In this document: positions 35,778-48,800 of the stretch, in pieces
How positions within the stretch are numbered: the first letter of the stretch is position 1
Layout of the letters: every line of letters begins with the position of its first letter
Assembly: GCA_013350335.1 (NCBI GenBank)
Contig: CM023539.1
Coordinates: 47,478,631 to 47,542,630 of the forward strand
Source of the DNA: Chimonanthus salicifolius
Taxonomy: Eukaryota > Streptophyta > Magnoliopsida > Laurales > Calycanthaceae
DNA length: 64,000 nt
Direction: 5' to 3'
Made by a program: the position numbers and the translations under genes
Notes under the pieces: model-generated
What the model was told of the DNA's origin: nothing
The model's input: only the letters and a program-made list of their open reading frames with translations
The model's database searches: none

Positions 35778-36503
35778 TTCAGCTCTAGAAATACTCTCTC
35801 AACGTGGTGGGTCTCCCTTTTTGTTATTCGTGATATGAAGGAGGTGAAACATGATACAGTGACAATGGGCTTCTCTCCCTGCACATGGTTTGCTTTGAGT
35901 TTTGAGTGCCAAAGCACATCATCGATCAGGGCTCACTATATTGACAAGGTGGTGTATCAGGATATGATACTTTCAGATCAAAGGGACAGATATCAGTTCC
36001 TACATGAGCAAGGGTAACAGCTTTGCAACTACTGTAGGAACCAATCCAATTCAGAGTCACTAATGGTGACAACGTGAAGAAGCCTTTCATACCGAATAGG
36101 AATTTTTTGATAGGTAAATTTTCAAGCACCTGAACCCGCATGAGTCACATATAAGCACACAGAAGCATGGCAACAAGCAATTGCACAATATACTTTCCAT
36201 GCTGGAAAATTTGGGTGCCTATATTTCCTGAAAAATCCATTGGAGTAAGACCTGTAAGACTGTAAGAAGCTATCAGGTAAATGTTAAAGAACTCCTGTGC
36301 TGAAAGTAATTGTTCACAAAATAAAGAAGATTGATTGTTCCCAAGATAGAGATTCTATTTCTAAAAGAACACAAGATGGATGATCCAAGGTTCAATAGTA
36401 GTTTCACAGATTTCTTCATGAGTGATTTTAACGCAAACAAGGAACAGTAGGAGCAACAACGACAGCAGGATCATGAACAAACTAAAAAGGGTGAAGCACT
36501 CAC

Positions 36504-36690
36504 CTGATTGAATTGGATGACTGGTGGCTAAAACAAGAGAAAAAGTGTCCTTTATGATGGGACCTTGATTATTTTAGCTTTGAATCAAATCAGAAAGAAA
36601 GAGAAGAAGAAGAAAATGGTGTTTGAGTACGAATGATTCCGTCCACGAATATTTGAATGGTTCCTATACACACAGAGCAGGCTTCTTATG
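36504..36690 (-). promoter_or_regulatory. Leader exon and start region of the unknown gene
   Basis: On the minus strand a pyrimidine-rich leader (TTTTCTTCTTCTTCTCTTTC) without ATG ends in CAATCAG|GTGAGT, a strong splice donor. Upstream are a TATA-like ACATATATTAG near 36709 and a TGGGCC element (36757-36762) of the kind bound by TCP factors in housekeeping promoters. The exact transcription start is not visible. Confidence 0.5.
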
Positions 36691-36762
36691 CTTCTTATTT
36701 TCTTCTAATATATGTCCGGCGAAAAGAGTGGGAAATGGGTTTGTCGTATCTCGCGGTGGGCC

Positions 36763-37625
36763 ATCTCAGATTCCAGACGGTGGCATTTGGGTTTAGTCGT
36801 TTAGGCCAAACTTACGCGGGTCCTCGGGAATTTTTTTCCCTGTGTTTTTGTTTTTAATACAACAGCAAGGGATAAAATTCTGATTGCACATAAGATATTT
36901 ACATGCATCAGATGACTAGTGGAATTTAGAAATCACATTTCATTCTTGATAATCTATTTTAAATTTGAATTTTTCATGTGGTATTTGAAAATATAAAATA
37001 ATTTGCACAATAAAATACAAATGATGACATGACAAATTGTCCCATACATTACTTGGTACAAGGGGTGTCAAGAGATCAACGAATTTGAATTATGTATTTG
37101 TATATCTTGAATCGGATTGGATTGAAAAAAAAACCTGTATGAAATTTGGGTCGAATTGGATTGAAAAATTTAAAATCAATCCGACTTGACCTGGTGCACC
37201 AAGTTGTAAAACAATACTTGGGTTGAGTTGAGTCAGATTGAATAATTTGGGTTAGACCGGGTCACATGCAATAAATTTTGACATGAGTTAAGTTAGATTT
37301 ATTAAAATTTAAATTGAGTTTCAATTCTATTTAATAAGTTGTGTAAAGAAAACTATATATAGAATGAGAATTTTAACTCATTTGTTTACGTGTTAAATGA
37401 CACATATACTAAATCACCATTTGGATGAATTTATTGTTCGTTGTGATTATTATATGAAATTAGTTTTATTTTGATTAATATATTTTTTGCTTTACCAAAC
37501 TTAGTATTTAAAAGAATGTAATAAGGTTGTAGTTTATGAAGAGGTCAAGATGTAGAAGAGAGAAGTTCTTATGACTCCTCTAACTCAGGGAGAAGTGGAG
37601 GGCTTTTCTCATTTCTCTTCTCCTC
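36763..37625. other. Divergent intergenic region, left part
   Basis: It lies between the unknown gene (-) and the OTU gene (+). 37085-37330 is a run of GGGTTGAGTTGAGTC- and GAATCGGATTGGATTG-like motifs, similar in style to the MITE at 59076 but without ends that I can place. No gene is seen. Confidence 0.45.
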
Positions 37626-37633
37626 ATCCAAAC

Positions 37634-37961
37634 CATTGTGACAAATACTGTTTTCGGGATATTAACGGCAATTGGTAATAACGAGATATTTTTAAATTCT
37701 CAGATTTTTATTGAAAAAATCTTGCAGAAATTATAATATTTAAGAAATAAAAAAATAGAATAAATAAAAAAATTAATGAAATAAAATGATATAGGGAATT
37801 TACCGGGATATTATCGCGTTATTAACGTTTATCACGTTTTTAACGCGTTTTTATCGGGAATTTATCGTCGTGCCGATAAAAATGCGTTTTTAACGCGATA
37901 ATGGTATTTTACCGATAAAAATGCGGTAAATTTGAAAATACCACTGATATTTGTGACAATG
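37634..37961. mobile_element. hAT-type MITE with CpG-rich hairpin interior
   Basis: Terminal inverted repeats CATTGTGACAAATA and (reversed) CATTGTCACAAATA are flanked by a perfect 8-bp target duplication ATCCAAAC (37626-37633 and 37962-37969). That combination fits the hAT superfamily. The 328-bp element has no coding capacity. Its right half (37799-37930) is unusually CpG-rich for this region and self-complementary (TTTACCG, ATTATCGCGTTA and their complements). Confidence 0.85.
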
Positions 37962-37969
37962 ATCCAAAC

Positions 37970-40080
37970 GTGGCTCATGTAAGGCAAAAACATAGATGTT
38001 TCCATTGTTGGTAATGGATGCTGGTTGAAAACTCAAACTCAAAGAGTGAATTGCACCATTATTCATGGTGAAGAAGTTCATAAAAAAGAAGCAATAGATG
38101 TAAATGAATTAACTCATGTCAAATGTCTAAATAATTGAGGATCCTAAAAAAAATCAATGGTAAAGTAGTCAAATTTTAAAGTTTTCATACAATCTCTTAC
38201 CTTTTATCTTAATCGCAAAAGTTACCTTAACAGTAAAAATTACTTTTATCTTTTACAGTAATTTCGAACTCCACCATCTTACATGTCTAAAATGCTTTAT
38301 TTAAATACCTACAAGAATAAAATATTTTTAACTGGATAGAAGACGAGCAAAATTTTATTCGAATCGATTTATTTTATCTTCAATAAATGGGCGATAAAAA
38401 AATTATACAGCTTGTGAAAATCAAATTTTCACAATCAAAATTACATAGCTAATACATTAGATGCATGTGAAACAATACCCACCGCTTATACAAATGATCT
38501 TTCACACATCTCATCCAATTATAGTAGCTCATTTATTTTTATAAAGTATTTAAAAAGTATATCTTATTAAGAGAATTCTGTTATTATATTTTTTTTATAA
38601 AAAAGTATTTTAGATATTTAATATATTAAAAGGGGATGCTTGCACTTGAATATAAAAGATAAGTGTACTATTGTACGAGACTTTTTGCAATAAAATAAAA
38701 AATAAGTTGATATTTAAAAATCACACAATTTTTAAATTATATCAATTGATATCCATAAATCTAGAAAATGTCTGGAAAGCAGCTGGACTTGATGAAGGCG
38801 GCAAGAATCCAAAAGTTAAAAAAAAAAAGGGACAGAAAGGCAGGATACTTGTAAATATGTATATAATTCGAAAACTCAAAAGGAAAGAAATGGTGGTGCG
38901 TGAAATTCGGCAGAGTTCAATCGCCTAAAGGAATCAGACAAGGGTTCCTGTTCCTCATCTCATTTCTAATCCTGCGGTAACAAAACAAGGGGAATCTAAT
39001 CCCTTTCCTTCTCTATGTCTTTAATATATTTGTTATTATTATTATTTATGTTTTTATTATGTAGAAATTAATATCTGTGTATATATTACCAAATGGGGTA
39101 AGTCTACTGATTTTTTCCGTTTCAAGAAGGTGGATTGTTGCCTTCCTGATTTAGTCTCTCAGGTCATAAATCTTGCATTTCAAGGGGTATTTTTCCCTTT
39201 TATTTTCATTTGTTTTTATTATCTCCTTCTCTCTCCCTCACAATCACCTGTTTGAGATCTGGTTCTGGGGTTTGAGGTTGTGATTTGTGTTTGATTTTCT
39301 GTTATTTCTTTTATCTTGTTAACATGGATCTTGTTGTTTTAATTTTTGTTTATTTTCTCTAAGTGACTTTTTTATTTGTTCTTTCATATTAGCTTTATCG
39401 TTTTGATTTTGTGTTTTGTTTTTGGTTTTATTTTTCCCTGTTATGTTTCTGGGTTTCTTATGCTGACATGTATAATCTGTGTTGCGAGTTTTCATTTTTT
39501 AGAATCTTACTATTGGGTTCTCAGTGAAGTTGGTCAGTTGGTAAAGGTTTGTTTTCCCTCTTTTGGATCGAAAAATTGTTTTCATATTAGATTTGTTGCT
39601 GACCAAGGCTTTCTTTTCCTCTCTCTTTTAATTGTTACTGTTTTTTGGGCAGCCTTTGAGGTTTGAAATGCTTTGGGTTTTTATTTGATTTCTTCTTCTT
39701 GTCGTTATCATTGTTGTTTCAATTGATTGTTGACTTTGAAATGTATCTTACACAACTTGGTCCCGTTGTAATAAGCCGGAAATATTCTCATGACGGGCCA
39801 ATGCATAAACTGCATTCTTGATAGGGGCTAATATGCTAATTGCTGAAGATCTTAAGGATCCATTATATAAATTCTTAAACTAGAAGGGGGTTTTAATTTT
39901 TTTTTTTGGGGGAAGGCCCCTTCCAAGCCCCGATTGGTTGCACCCATGCGTAATTACGGGCCACCTTTTGAAACAAATAACTGAACTCACAATTAGAAAT
40001 TTCAAAGTATTGACAAGTGAGATGTGTATGTGAGATGGATGAAGGGTTAAATTAAAAGAGAACTAAAAATGTCTTCATTA
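37970..40080. other. Intergenic region upstream of the OTU gene
   Basis: No gene that I can defend. 38770-38935 has a 28-codon ATG frame (MSGKQLDLMKAARIQKL...) that resembles nothing I know. 38890-39300 is less AT-rich, with CTTCTCTCTCCCTCACAATC, and may contain the non-coding first exon of the OTU gene. Confidence 0.4.
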
Positions 40081-40395
40081 AGAGATCGTTAAATATAGTT
40101 GCAGTAGATAAGAAGTTGAGGGAAGAGCATCTAAAATGGTTTGGGTTTGTCCGTAGATGGCTACAAACAGCTCGGGTACAGATAGTTTATAAACTGCAGG
40201 TGGTTGGAATTAGGAGATTGGGTAAACCTTTAAAAAATTGGTCCAAGGGGATAAAGCACATGAAAGACTATAGAGTTACTGAAAATATGATTTTTGATAG
40301 GGTTGAATGGAATGTTACTGAAAATATGATTTTTGATAGGGTTGAATGGAATGTAGGACATAAAAAGTGACCTAGATACGGGATGATGATGATTG
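40080..40395 (+). mobile_element. C-terminal fragment of an RTE-like LINE with an internal 39-bp duplication
   Basis: The frame EEHLKWFGFVRRWLQTARVQ...GIRRLGKPLKNWSKGIKHM matches the end of RT polyproteins of plant RTE-like LINEs, normally followed by an EWR...DPR and a GATGAT-rich tail, here GGGATGATGATGATTG. The 13-residue VTENMIFDRVEWN is duplicated in frame (40275-40313 and 40314-40352, identical). Confidence 0.7.
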
Positions 40396-41140
40396 TCCAT
40401 CATGCTAAAAATTCAAAGCACTTATAGACTGGAATAGACTCAAATTTAGCCTTAACTGATAAAGTTAGGAAACCAACTTTATGCGCTTGTGTGTGTTTGT
40501 GGGTGCATGTATATGAGCTTTCTCATATTAGCCCGTGTCTATGTCTACCTGAAATTTTTGATTAGCTGTATTACAGTGTGGCCCCACCGTGCAGCCAATT
40601 GAAACCCTCCATGCCTATTGTATTGTTTGACTTATTGATTTGACACACGTATGTTTATTGCACAGATTGGACACCCAAGAGAAACACCTTTTTGTAGGTC
40701 TTTCTAACTTTGGAGCCCAAAAATTAAGGGTTAGGTTGTAAGAGAGGAAGTGAGGATCGTTTATACTTTGTAGCAATGTCACACAATGATATTCCTATGG
40801 CATGGATGTCTGCCATACTTGTGGGGCATCTTGCTCTGCTAAATGAAAGGGCATATTCCTCAGACTAGTTTGATACCAAATTTGAGTCTATTTGATTTTT
40901 CAGCCACATCCTATAAGGTCATATAATAAACTGTTGGATGATAAAAGTGTAGTTAGAAGTTTGAAAATTGTTTCGTGGCCTTAGATTGGATGGCATGAAG
41001 CTCTAGATGGTTTTTACTTTTGGCTTGTCGCTAACTCAGGGAGGATTCCCTTTCATTTGGTGTGGTCCACTTGCCTCATAGGCATGTCATGCATTACCAT
41101 GGGAAAATCCTGTTGGCAAATGCCAACTATCCCCTGTTGA

Positions 41141-41239
41141 TAGAGGAGGTGTTTACACACATATACACATCATTAGAGGAGGTGTTTACACACATATACA
41201 CATCATTAGAGGAGGTGTTTACACACATATACACATCAT
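41141..41239 (+). repeat. 33-bp minisatellite, three identical copies
   Basis: Units at 41141, 41174 and 41207 each read TAGAGGAGGTGTTTACACAC plus ATATACACATCAT. It lies about 350 bp before the OTU start codon. Confidence 0.95.
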
Positions 41240-41584
41240 TCCCCGGCAGTGCACCTCATTGTTTGTGGCCTTTGTGTGTTTTGGGTTCTCTTTGTTTTCT
41301 TTGCACACTTCTCATGCATTCTAATCAAAGTTACCGCGGCCAAAAAAAAAAAAAAAACCCCTCATTGTGAGAGGCATGCACAATGTTAGTGGGTGTCACC
41401 TAGCTAGGTGGGGTACATTGGGGATCACGTGGATCGGTGGTTGTGAAAAATCACCTCCATTGAAGATCCCCAGCCCTGTAATTCTGGGTTGAAATCAAAT
41501 AAGAACCATACATGTGTCTTTTCTTGGATTGAGTGGGCTGAAAATTCTTGCTTTCCAGTTTTCTCCAGGTAGGCATTGAATCTC

Positions 41585-42837
41585 ATGGAAGGTAGCATTT
41601 TTAGAAGGGTCATACCCTCAGACAACAGTTGTCTGTTTAATGCAGTTGGGTAAGTTTTAGATTTGTGCATTTTCATTTTTCCTTTAATTTCTTCTAATAA
41701 TGTTCTAGGTTGGTTGATTGTTATTTTTATTTTATTTTGGTAGGTATGTTATGGATCATGATAAACAGAAAGCTCCAGAACTAAGGCAGGTTAGTCTGTA
41801 TTTTTTGCCCTATTTGGTATTTTAAGTTAAATTGTTTACTGTCATGATTCTACATGAGTTGCAGTCAGTAATTTGTTATTCTGAGTCCCAAGTGAGTAGC
41901 TGACTAAACCTGCAGTATTACTCACTAGGGTAACCTTAAAACCATGTGGATGCGAGTCACATTACCAGTTGAGAAAAATACTTACTAGCTTTTACTAAAT
42001 GGGTGACCATGAGAAAACATACTCAAAATTAACTTCTTTGCTTGTTTTGATATCCTTTTAGTAGCTTGTTTTGGCATCCTTTTTACCTTGAAGTTGTTTT
42101 TCCATGTCTCAATATTTGTCAATATAGCTCAACCAAGGTTGGAAAACTTGGGATTTAGACTTGACTCACTTGATGCAATATTTTGACCTGGGCAGGTGAA
42201 CAGGTCAACAATCTTTTCTTTTACTTATAATATTTACGAGTATATTAAATATTTAAACAAAAGCGATTTTATATTTTAATATATCTATATATAAGAATTT
42301 ATTCACTAATAGTTGGTAAACTGATACATTCATGAGAGAGTAGTAAAATAAGTAAAAGGTGCTGGGGTGGGGGCAGGAAATAACAGTAAATTCACTAAAT
42401 GCCTAGAACTCCAAATGCAATGATTTTTGCTTGTGTATGTGTGTTTGCACATGTGCAAGTATGTACTGGGATAACCATAGAAAAAAATATGAGTAGAAAA
42501 TTTCTGAAACAGAAAGTTTTGAATGTTAAAAGAGATTGATTGTTAACTTGGCTGCTTGCTGGCTGAAAGAGGGACATATCTGGTGCCAATTGCGCAGCTA
42601 AATACCTAATTAAAAGAAACTGAAGTACCAAACAAGAAGTACACTATTTTCTTGATACTAAAAATCTATAGTTTTAGCTTTCTTCTTAAAAAATGGGCCT
42701 TTTTCAGTTTATTAGCTAGTTTTTAGGCTTGACCAAATGATGCACACTCTTGGATGTTAAAAATGTTGATGCAAACATTAACAACTCAAACCTAGTGTTC
42801 ATTAAGGCTGGTGTTGTCCTAGGTCTCTATCAAAGAA

Positions 42838-42890
<53 letters not shown>

Positions 42891-45800
42891 TCTCAAATTT
42901 AGAGAAGGAAGTCCTCTTTCCCCTGTGGACCAATAGATTGTTACTTCTTGCCAATAAGTCTCGAACATAGGCATCCAAAGCAATACGATAGAGATTGAAA
43001 TTCGTGCGAGTAGCCTCGACACAGCTCCTTACCTAGTTCTTTGATTATTACGTCAAAGCAGAAGGAAATCAGCCTAGAGCCCTTGATATCCCCACCATCA
43101 TCCTGAACCAACTATTCTGCTTTATCTTTTGTACCCAAACCTTCTTCTTTTTGCCATAAACAAATCATCATCACTCATAGCTTTTTTCTATGGAGAGAAG
43201 ACTTGTGCATCTAATCCTATTTTTTGAGGACTTGGCCTCATCTGAAACACACTAAACTTTGCAGGTCAGTTGGTCTAAGCTTTTAGGATTAGACTAGAAG
43301 GTCCCAGTTCGACTCCTCCCGGGCTTGCCTGATACATGAGGCTTGGGGGTGGTTTCTTGTATCTGTGGGATTAGACTCTCCTCCAATGTGGGGTGGGGAT
43401 ATCCATGTTCTCCAAAAAAAAAGGCAAAGTAAAATGATGATGAGTACAATTGGTGCCTAGTATTAAAATTGTTTTCTCCAGAAGCTGAGTGGAGGTGTTA
43501 CCTAGGAAACTTGATTGTGACTCTATGAAGTGTGTCATGGGATCAATTTGATCCAAAAGCTGTGGACTGAACCCCTAAGAGTGAGTGATAATTTTTAGCT
43601 TGAAATGCTGAAGCTGAACCTGGTTTGAGACTTTGGTTCCTTTGATCTTCATCAGAGCAGTAGGGACTGGACACAAATAATTGTGTAAAGTGTATGCTTG
43701 ATTTGATTGGACTGCCTTTGATAATCTTAATTTTCGTGCTCTGCTGCTAAGTGGCCCCAGATTTTTCTTGTGAGCTTGATTAAGCAGAAGACAAGGATAA
43801 AATTCTCTGCAAGTAATCATAAGCAAGAGCAAACAGCTGTAGCACAGTTGGCAAGTCTTAAAGTAGTAACCATTTAGGATTTGGTTTATCATCTGAAAAA
43901 AAGATGTTTCAACTCAAGGACATTACATTGAGATTGATGCAGCATATTTCTACCCCAATTTTGGGCAGGTATGAGATGAGCCATAATTAAAACTTCACAT
44001 GTGAAGTATGGTCTGAAATTAAGATATTATTACATAGGACTGCAATTGGCTTGATGAAGTCATGCGGGAAAACCTCTGATTAAGAAGATGCTGGCAAGGG
44101 GTTCAAATTTATCCCCAGGCACTTGTATGATGAATGGTGGGCCATAGATTCTATATTTGGTACTGACACCTTAATGCTTCCCTAATTGACTTCTGTTCAT
44201 CTACAAGTCTACAAATGCGCTTATTGAGTAATGATTGCTGGATTGTTTCAACACAAGCAGCAAAATTGTTTTCACAGTTTAGATATTGTGGTCCTGCAAA
44301 GAAGCTGAATAGTGTAGCTGATGATGGCAGGGTCAATGAGCAACTAGATAGCCAAGTTATCTGTCGGAGAATTGCTAAGTTAAATAGAAAACAGTTATGC
44401 TATGAAATGGCCTGGCTGTTATAGGTCAAACTGCATATTATTTCAGTGGTTTGGCACTTGCCATCAATTTGTTGACAACAGGGAAAACTCTCACAAAAAA
44501 TGTTGATGGATAGAGGACAACCGCCCTATGCTGGTATTAGAAGAGCCTTAGTATTTTGGAATGGTCATGGATCTGGTAACTTGATTATAGAGGACGATTT
44601 GATGAATGCAATCAGGTGGGTAGCAGCCCTTGGTAAGAGACATTCGGGCTTTGTCGTCCTGGTGTAGTGTCTTTTAGATATGTTAGAAGGGCTGCCAATG
44701 CGGTAGTTGTCTTTCTTGCTAAGTTAGGAGTGGATTGGGTAGGTGGGTGGGTGGGGGGGATTGTTGATTTCATATAATCTTGTGAGGGTTCTGGGTTGGT
44801 TGAGGTTTTTGTGTTGTATTGTTTTGGTATAAGTCTCTTATACCAGTCCTCCTTGTCTCCTTGTGTTTCCTTTTTTTTGTTAATGAAATATCTTTTGTGA
44901 CTGCTTCCCAAAAAAAAAAAAAACACCCAGATGGGAAGGGCCTTTTAAGCTTGGTGATGGTTGATGCCTTAGCCATTAGCAGCTGAGTTCATCTTCAAGA
45001 GCTTGGCAAATGGTTAAGTTTTAAAAATTCACCAACAGATTTCTAGATATCCTTGTAACTTTGGTGGCATATGGGTGATAACCACCAATAGTGGCTAGTA
45101 GTATTCTTTATAAAATAGGCAATAACTAGGTTATGGTTGGGCAATAACTTTCGACCATATTTATCCTATGCAGCTGTAATGGTCAGTCAATTTATGCATG
45201 CTCTATAAGATGCCCATCTCCAAGTTGCCTTCTGAATTCTCTGTTATCTCAAGGCCCAACATGGTTGAGGATTGTTCTATAAGCATCAGTCTGATTGGCT
45301 ATTCATGGTTATGCTGATGTTGATCGGGTAGGCTCTCTTGATGATCGTCGATTAACCGCTGGTTATTGTATTTTCTTAGGCTCCCATCTTGTCTCTTGGT
45401 GTAGCAAAACAGAGTATTGTTGCCCGTTTTAGTGCGAAGGCTGAATATCGTGCCAAGGTTAATATTGCAATTATGGTTTCAATAATTTCTCGCCGAGTTG
45501 GTTTACCTCCTTTGAACCTTTATTGATGTTTCGTTATAATCAGGCAGCAATTATCATTGCTTCCAATTCAATTTTCCATAGACAAACAAAGCATATTGAA
45601 GTTAATTGTCATTTTCTCTGCCAACACATTTAAGACCAACTTGCTAATGTGCTCACCAAAGCCACCTCTCGCTCACAATTAGATGATATCTTGAGCAAGA
45701 TGGGCTTAATTGATATCCATGCACTCGTTTGAGGGGGAGTGCTGTAGACTATGTTGTACTTTGAATATAAATATTTTCTTTTCTCTCGTATATATTTTCT

Positions 45801-48800
45801 TCTACAACATTTTGTATCAATCAATATACACAACTTTCTTTTTCAATATTTCTTTTGTCTCTTAAATATTTTCTCTATTTTTATTACATCAATGGAAAGG
45901 TTACAAATCACAAGCACAAGGAGAAAATGAAGACCATTTAAAACATGGAGGGAAGGGATAAGAAAATACATGATGTGTTGGGGTGATTGATGGTATGGTT
46001 TATAATAGGGTCAAATGGAGAAGTAGAATTTGAAAAGCTTATTCCGGATAGATGGGATTTTGGTTGAAAACCACGGTGTAGTCAATACCGCGTTTCAAAT
46101 TACACAAAAGGACAACGTACTTGAAAATTTACCTCGAAAAAGGTGATAGCACCCATATGATGTAAATGACATGGACACCTACTAATTGGTTTAAAAAATG
46201 GCGTGTAGAGTAGACTGTGCCTTGACAAATATTTATATATTTGATATTTAGTTCAATGCTGAGCATGAGTAATACAGATATGAGCTGAAGCCAAATATGA
46301 AGTTACAAGGTAAAACAACTTGTGGAGAAGTTTTGATTGTTCATAACATGGGGCAAAGTAGGGTGATAGCCCATTAATTTTTCTACTTGGCCAAACATCA
46401 ATATGTGGGTTATGCAGAAAATGATAGACATGGAGTGGGCAAAATTTCAGCTTCATCTTGTAACCCTAGCTTTGCGATTTTGGATCTTAAAAATTTGATT
46501 GTTAAAAGCTATTAATTTTTTTATGGCTCATCTCACATCGCTATTGTGATTGGATGGAGGAGTTTCCCATGATGCCCATGTCTAATTTTTTTGCATTCCA
46601 TTCCAAACTACTTGGAGTCCAACACATGACAGATGGTCAGCTTCTATGGTGAAAATCACCATTTTAGCCCCTCTAGAATTGCATCAACTCCATTGATCAC
46701 TTTAAGCAAAAGAAAGGGTGTTGGAACCTAGGAATGGTAGAAAAACTTAAAGGTTATAAAAAGGGGAGTAAAAGAGTTTAAAATAAAGGGCACTTTTGTC
46801 ATAATGAAAATATGGTGTCTTATTTGCTAATTTTTCTTGAATGATAATAAAAAGGGTGGTGTCTTAATGAGATGCCTTTGTCAAAGCATCAAAAAAAAAA
46901 AAGAAAAAGGAGGGAAAAACCAAAATCTTATTCCCTTGTACTTTTCCTATCTGTTCTTCTGGCTTCTGATTGGTGGAATCAGATTTTTGTTTTGGCCATT
47001 ACAACAGCAAAACCATTTCCCATTTTGTTATTGGTAAGTTCAAGGTGGATTTTTTTCTTCTTGTTCTTGTTATTCCTCACTGCTTCTCTCTTATTATGAG
47101 TTGCAATTATGATTTTATTCAATTGCATAGTAATGGATGCATAATCTTGCTTCGCACTCTGCCTCCAAACACTTCTGTTTTTTTTTGAGTCAGTATTAGA
47201 GAAATCTATTATTAAAATGGAATAAATTACATATTATACAGTATAAGAGATGTATACTGTGATACCATAAAAAGAAGATAATACTTAGAACGACGAGTAC
47301 CCCTAACACTTCCATCTGCCAGCCCATAGCTCTCTCTCTCTCATAGGCACACACTCATTGTTAGAAATTGGAAGCATCACGTTTTGTTTTGTCAATTTGC
47401 ACCTTTGAAAAAATGTTTAGCTTTCTCTCATTGCATGCTACATGCGTACAACAGTAGCATGTCATCTGAACATTAATGTATCAAGAAGTCAAGAGTCTCT
47501 CTGAACTTTTGGTTTTATTCAAATTTGTATTGGCTTTGGTTACATATGAGCTGCACTAACTGATACTTGATTCTTTTCTCTTCTTTTGTATGCTTACACT
47601 CTCATGATAACTTTCCTTATGCTAACTTATACATGTTGGAATCTTCATTAATTCTTGCCCTTTTGTTTGCTAAAGGTTATAGCTGCAACAGTGGCAAGTG
47701 ATCCAACGAAGTACAACGAAGCATTTCTTGGAAAACCAAATGATGAGTATTGTGCTTGGATTCTCAATCCTGAGAAGTGGGGAGGTTTGCTTGATATCCT
47801 ATTTTATTCCACCTGGATGTCAAATATATTCTTTACATTTTAAAAAAAAAGGACTTATTGTGGTATTGGTGGATGACTACATATTTGTATTTCATTCAGC
47901 CACTGCAATCAATTCAGTCTCTACGAACTTTTCACTAGGATAAACAAACTACAGCAGTGATAACCAACAAGGAAGGGTCGCATGATCGCACAAGTTGAAG
48001 CTGTGAAAGAAGATATCAAACAAATATAAATACCTAAAATCATGTTTCACCTGATCAAAGCAGGTTCTGCCAAAGGCTCCAATTAATGAAATTGGAGGTT
48101 AAACGGGCCAACATAATTTGAATAGATGACCAAGGTTAATTGGGTCAACCCAACTTGGCTTATTTATTAAAAGCTTAACCTAACTCATACAATACCTGAC
48201 CTACTTATTGAATGAGTTGACTCAATTTGAACAATCTTAAATGAGTTGATCTAACAAAGGTGTGACCTAATTCATTAAATAACCCCACCTAAGTGCCCAA
48301 CTAACCTTATATGTGTTGACCCAACCTTTGACCCATTTATTAAACAAGTTGGTCCAATATGACTTGTACGTAACGAAACCATTTTTTAAACAGGTTGACC
48401 CAACTTGAAACGATCCATTTATTAAACTAGTGGGACGAACTTAAATTATCCTAAATGGATCAATCCGACCATAGTTTTTTTTTTTTTTTTGAAGACCAGT
48501 CCATGCGTCTTAAAGCATTTGACTAATCATTGGGGCATGTGCAAACCTCCCAATCCACACACACCAGGTAACACTATGGAGAGTGGCCGTTTTTGTGTTG
48601 AGTGACTTGAACCTAAGACCTCTCGCATCTCAGACGGGTTCTTAACCGCCAATCATACCATAGTTGAGATAACTCTATTATTAAATTGGTTGACCCAACC
48701 CTTTAGTATCCAATGAAACTTAAATGAGTTGACCGACTTGGCACTTTTATTAAATGGTGGATTCAACCTAATATCTACTAATCTTGACCCATTTATTAAA

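Larger units (their letters stand above)
32231..36503 (-). other. Leader intron of the unknown gene, host to LINE and Copia remnants
   Basis: The acceptor is TTTCTGTAG before 32230 and the donor CAG|GTGAGT at 36503. If both are used, 4.3 kb of intron separates the leader exon from the coding start. It contains a LINE fragment, a Copia fragment and a SINE-like tail, all on the plus strand and listed separately. 35778-36503 has no feature that I can support. Confidence 0.55.

Noticed and set aside
35926..36141. Minus-strand frame as an extra N-terminal exon of the unknown gene
   Set aside because: Its phase and splice sites do not join to the exon at 32230, and the leader exon at 36504 can splice there directly.
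41141..41239. CRISPR-like array of short repeats
   Set aside because: The repeats are directly adjacent without spacers and lie in plant nuclear DNA, so it is a minisatellite.
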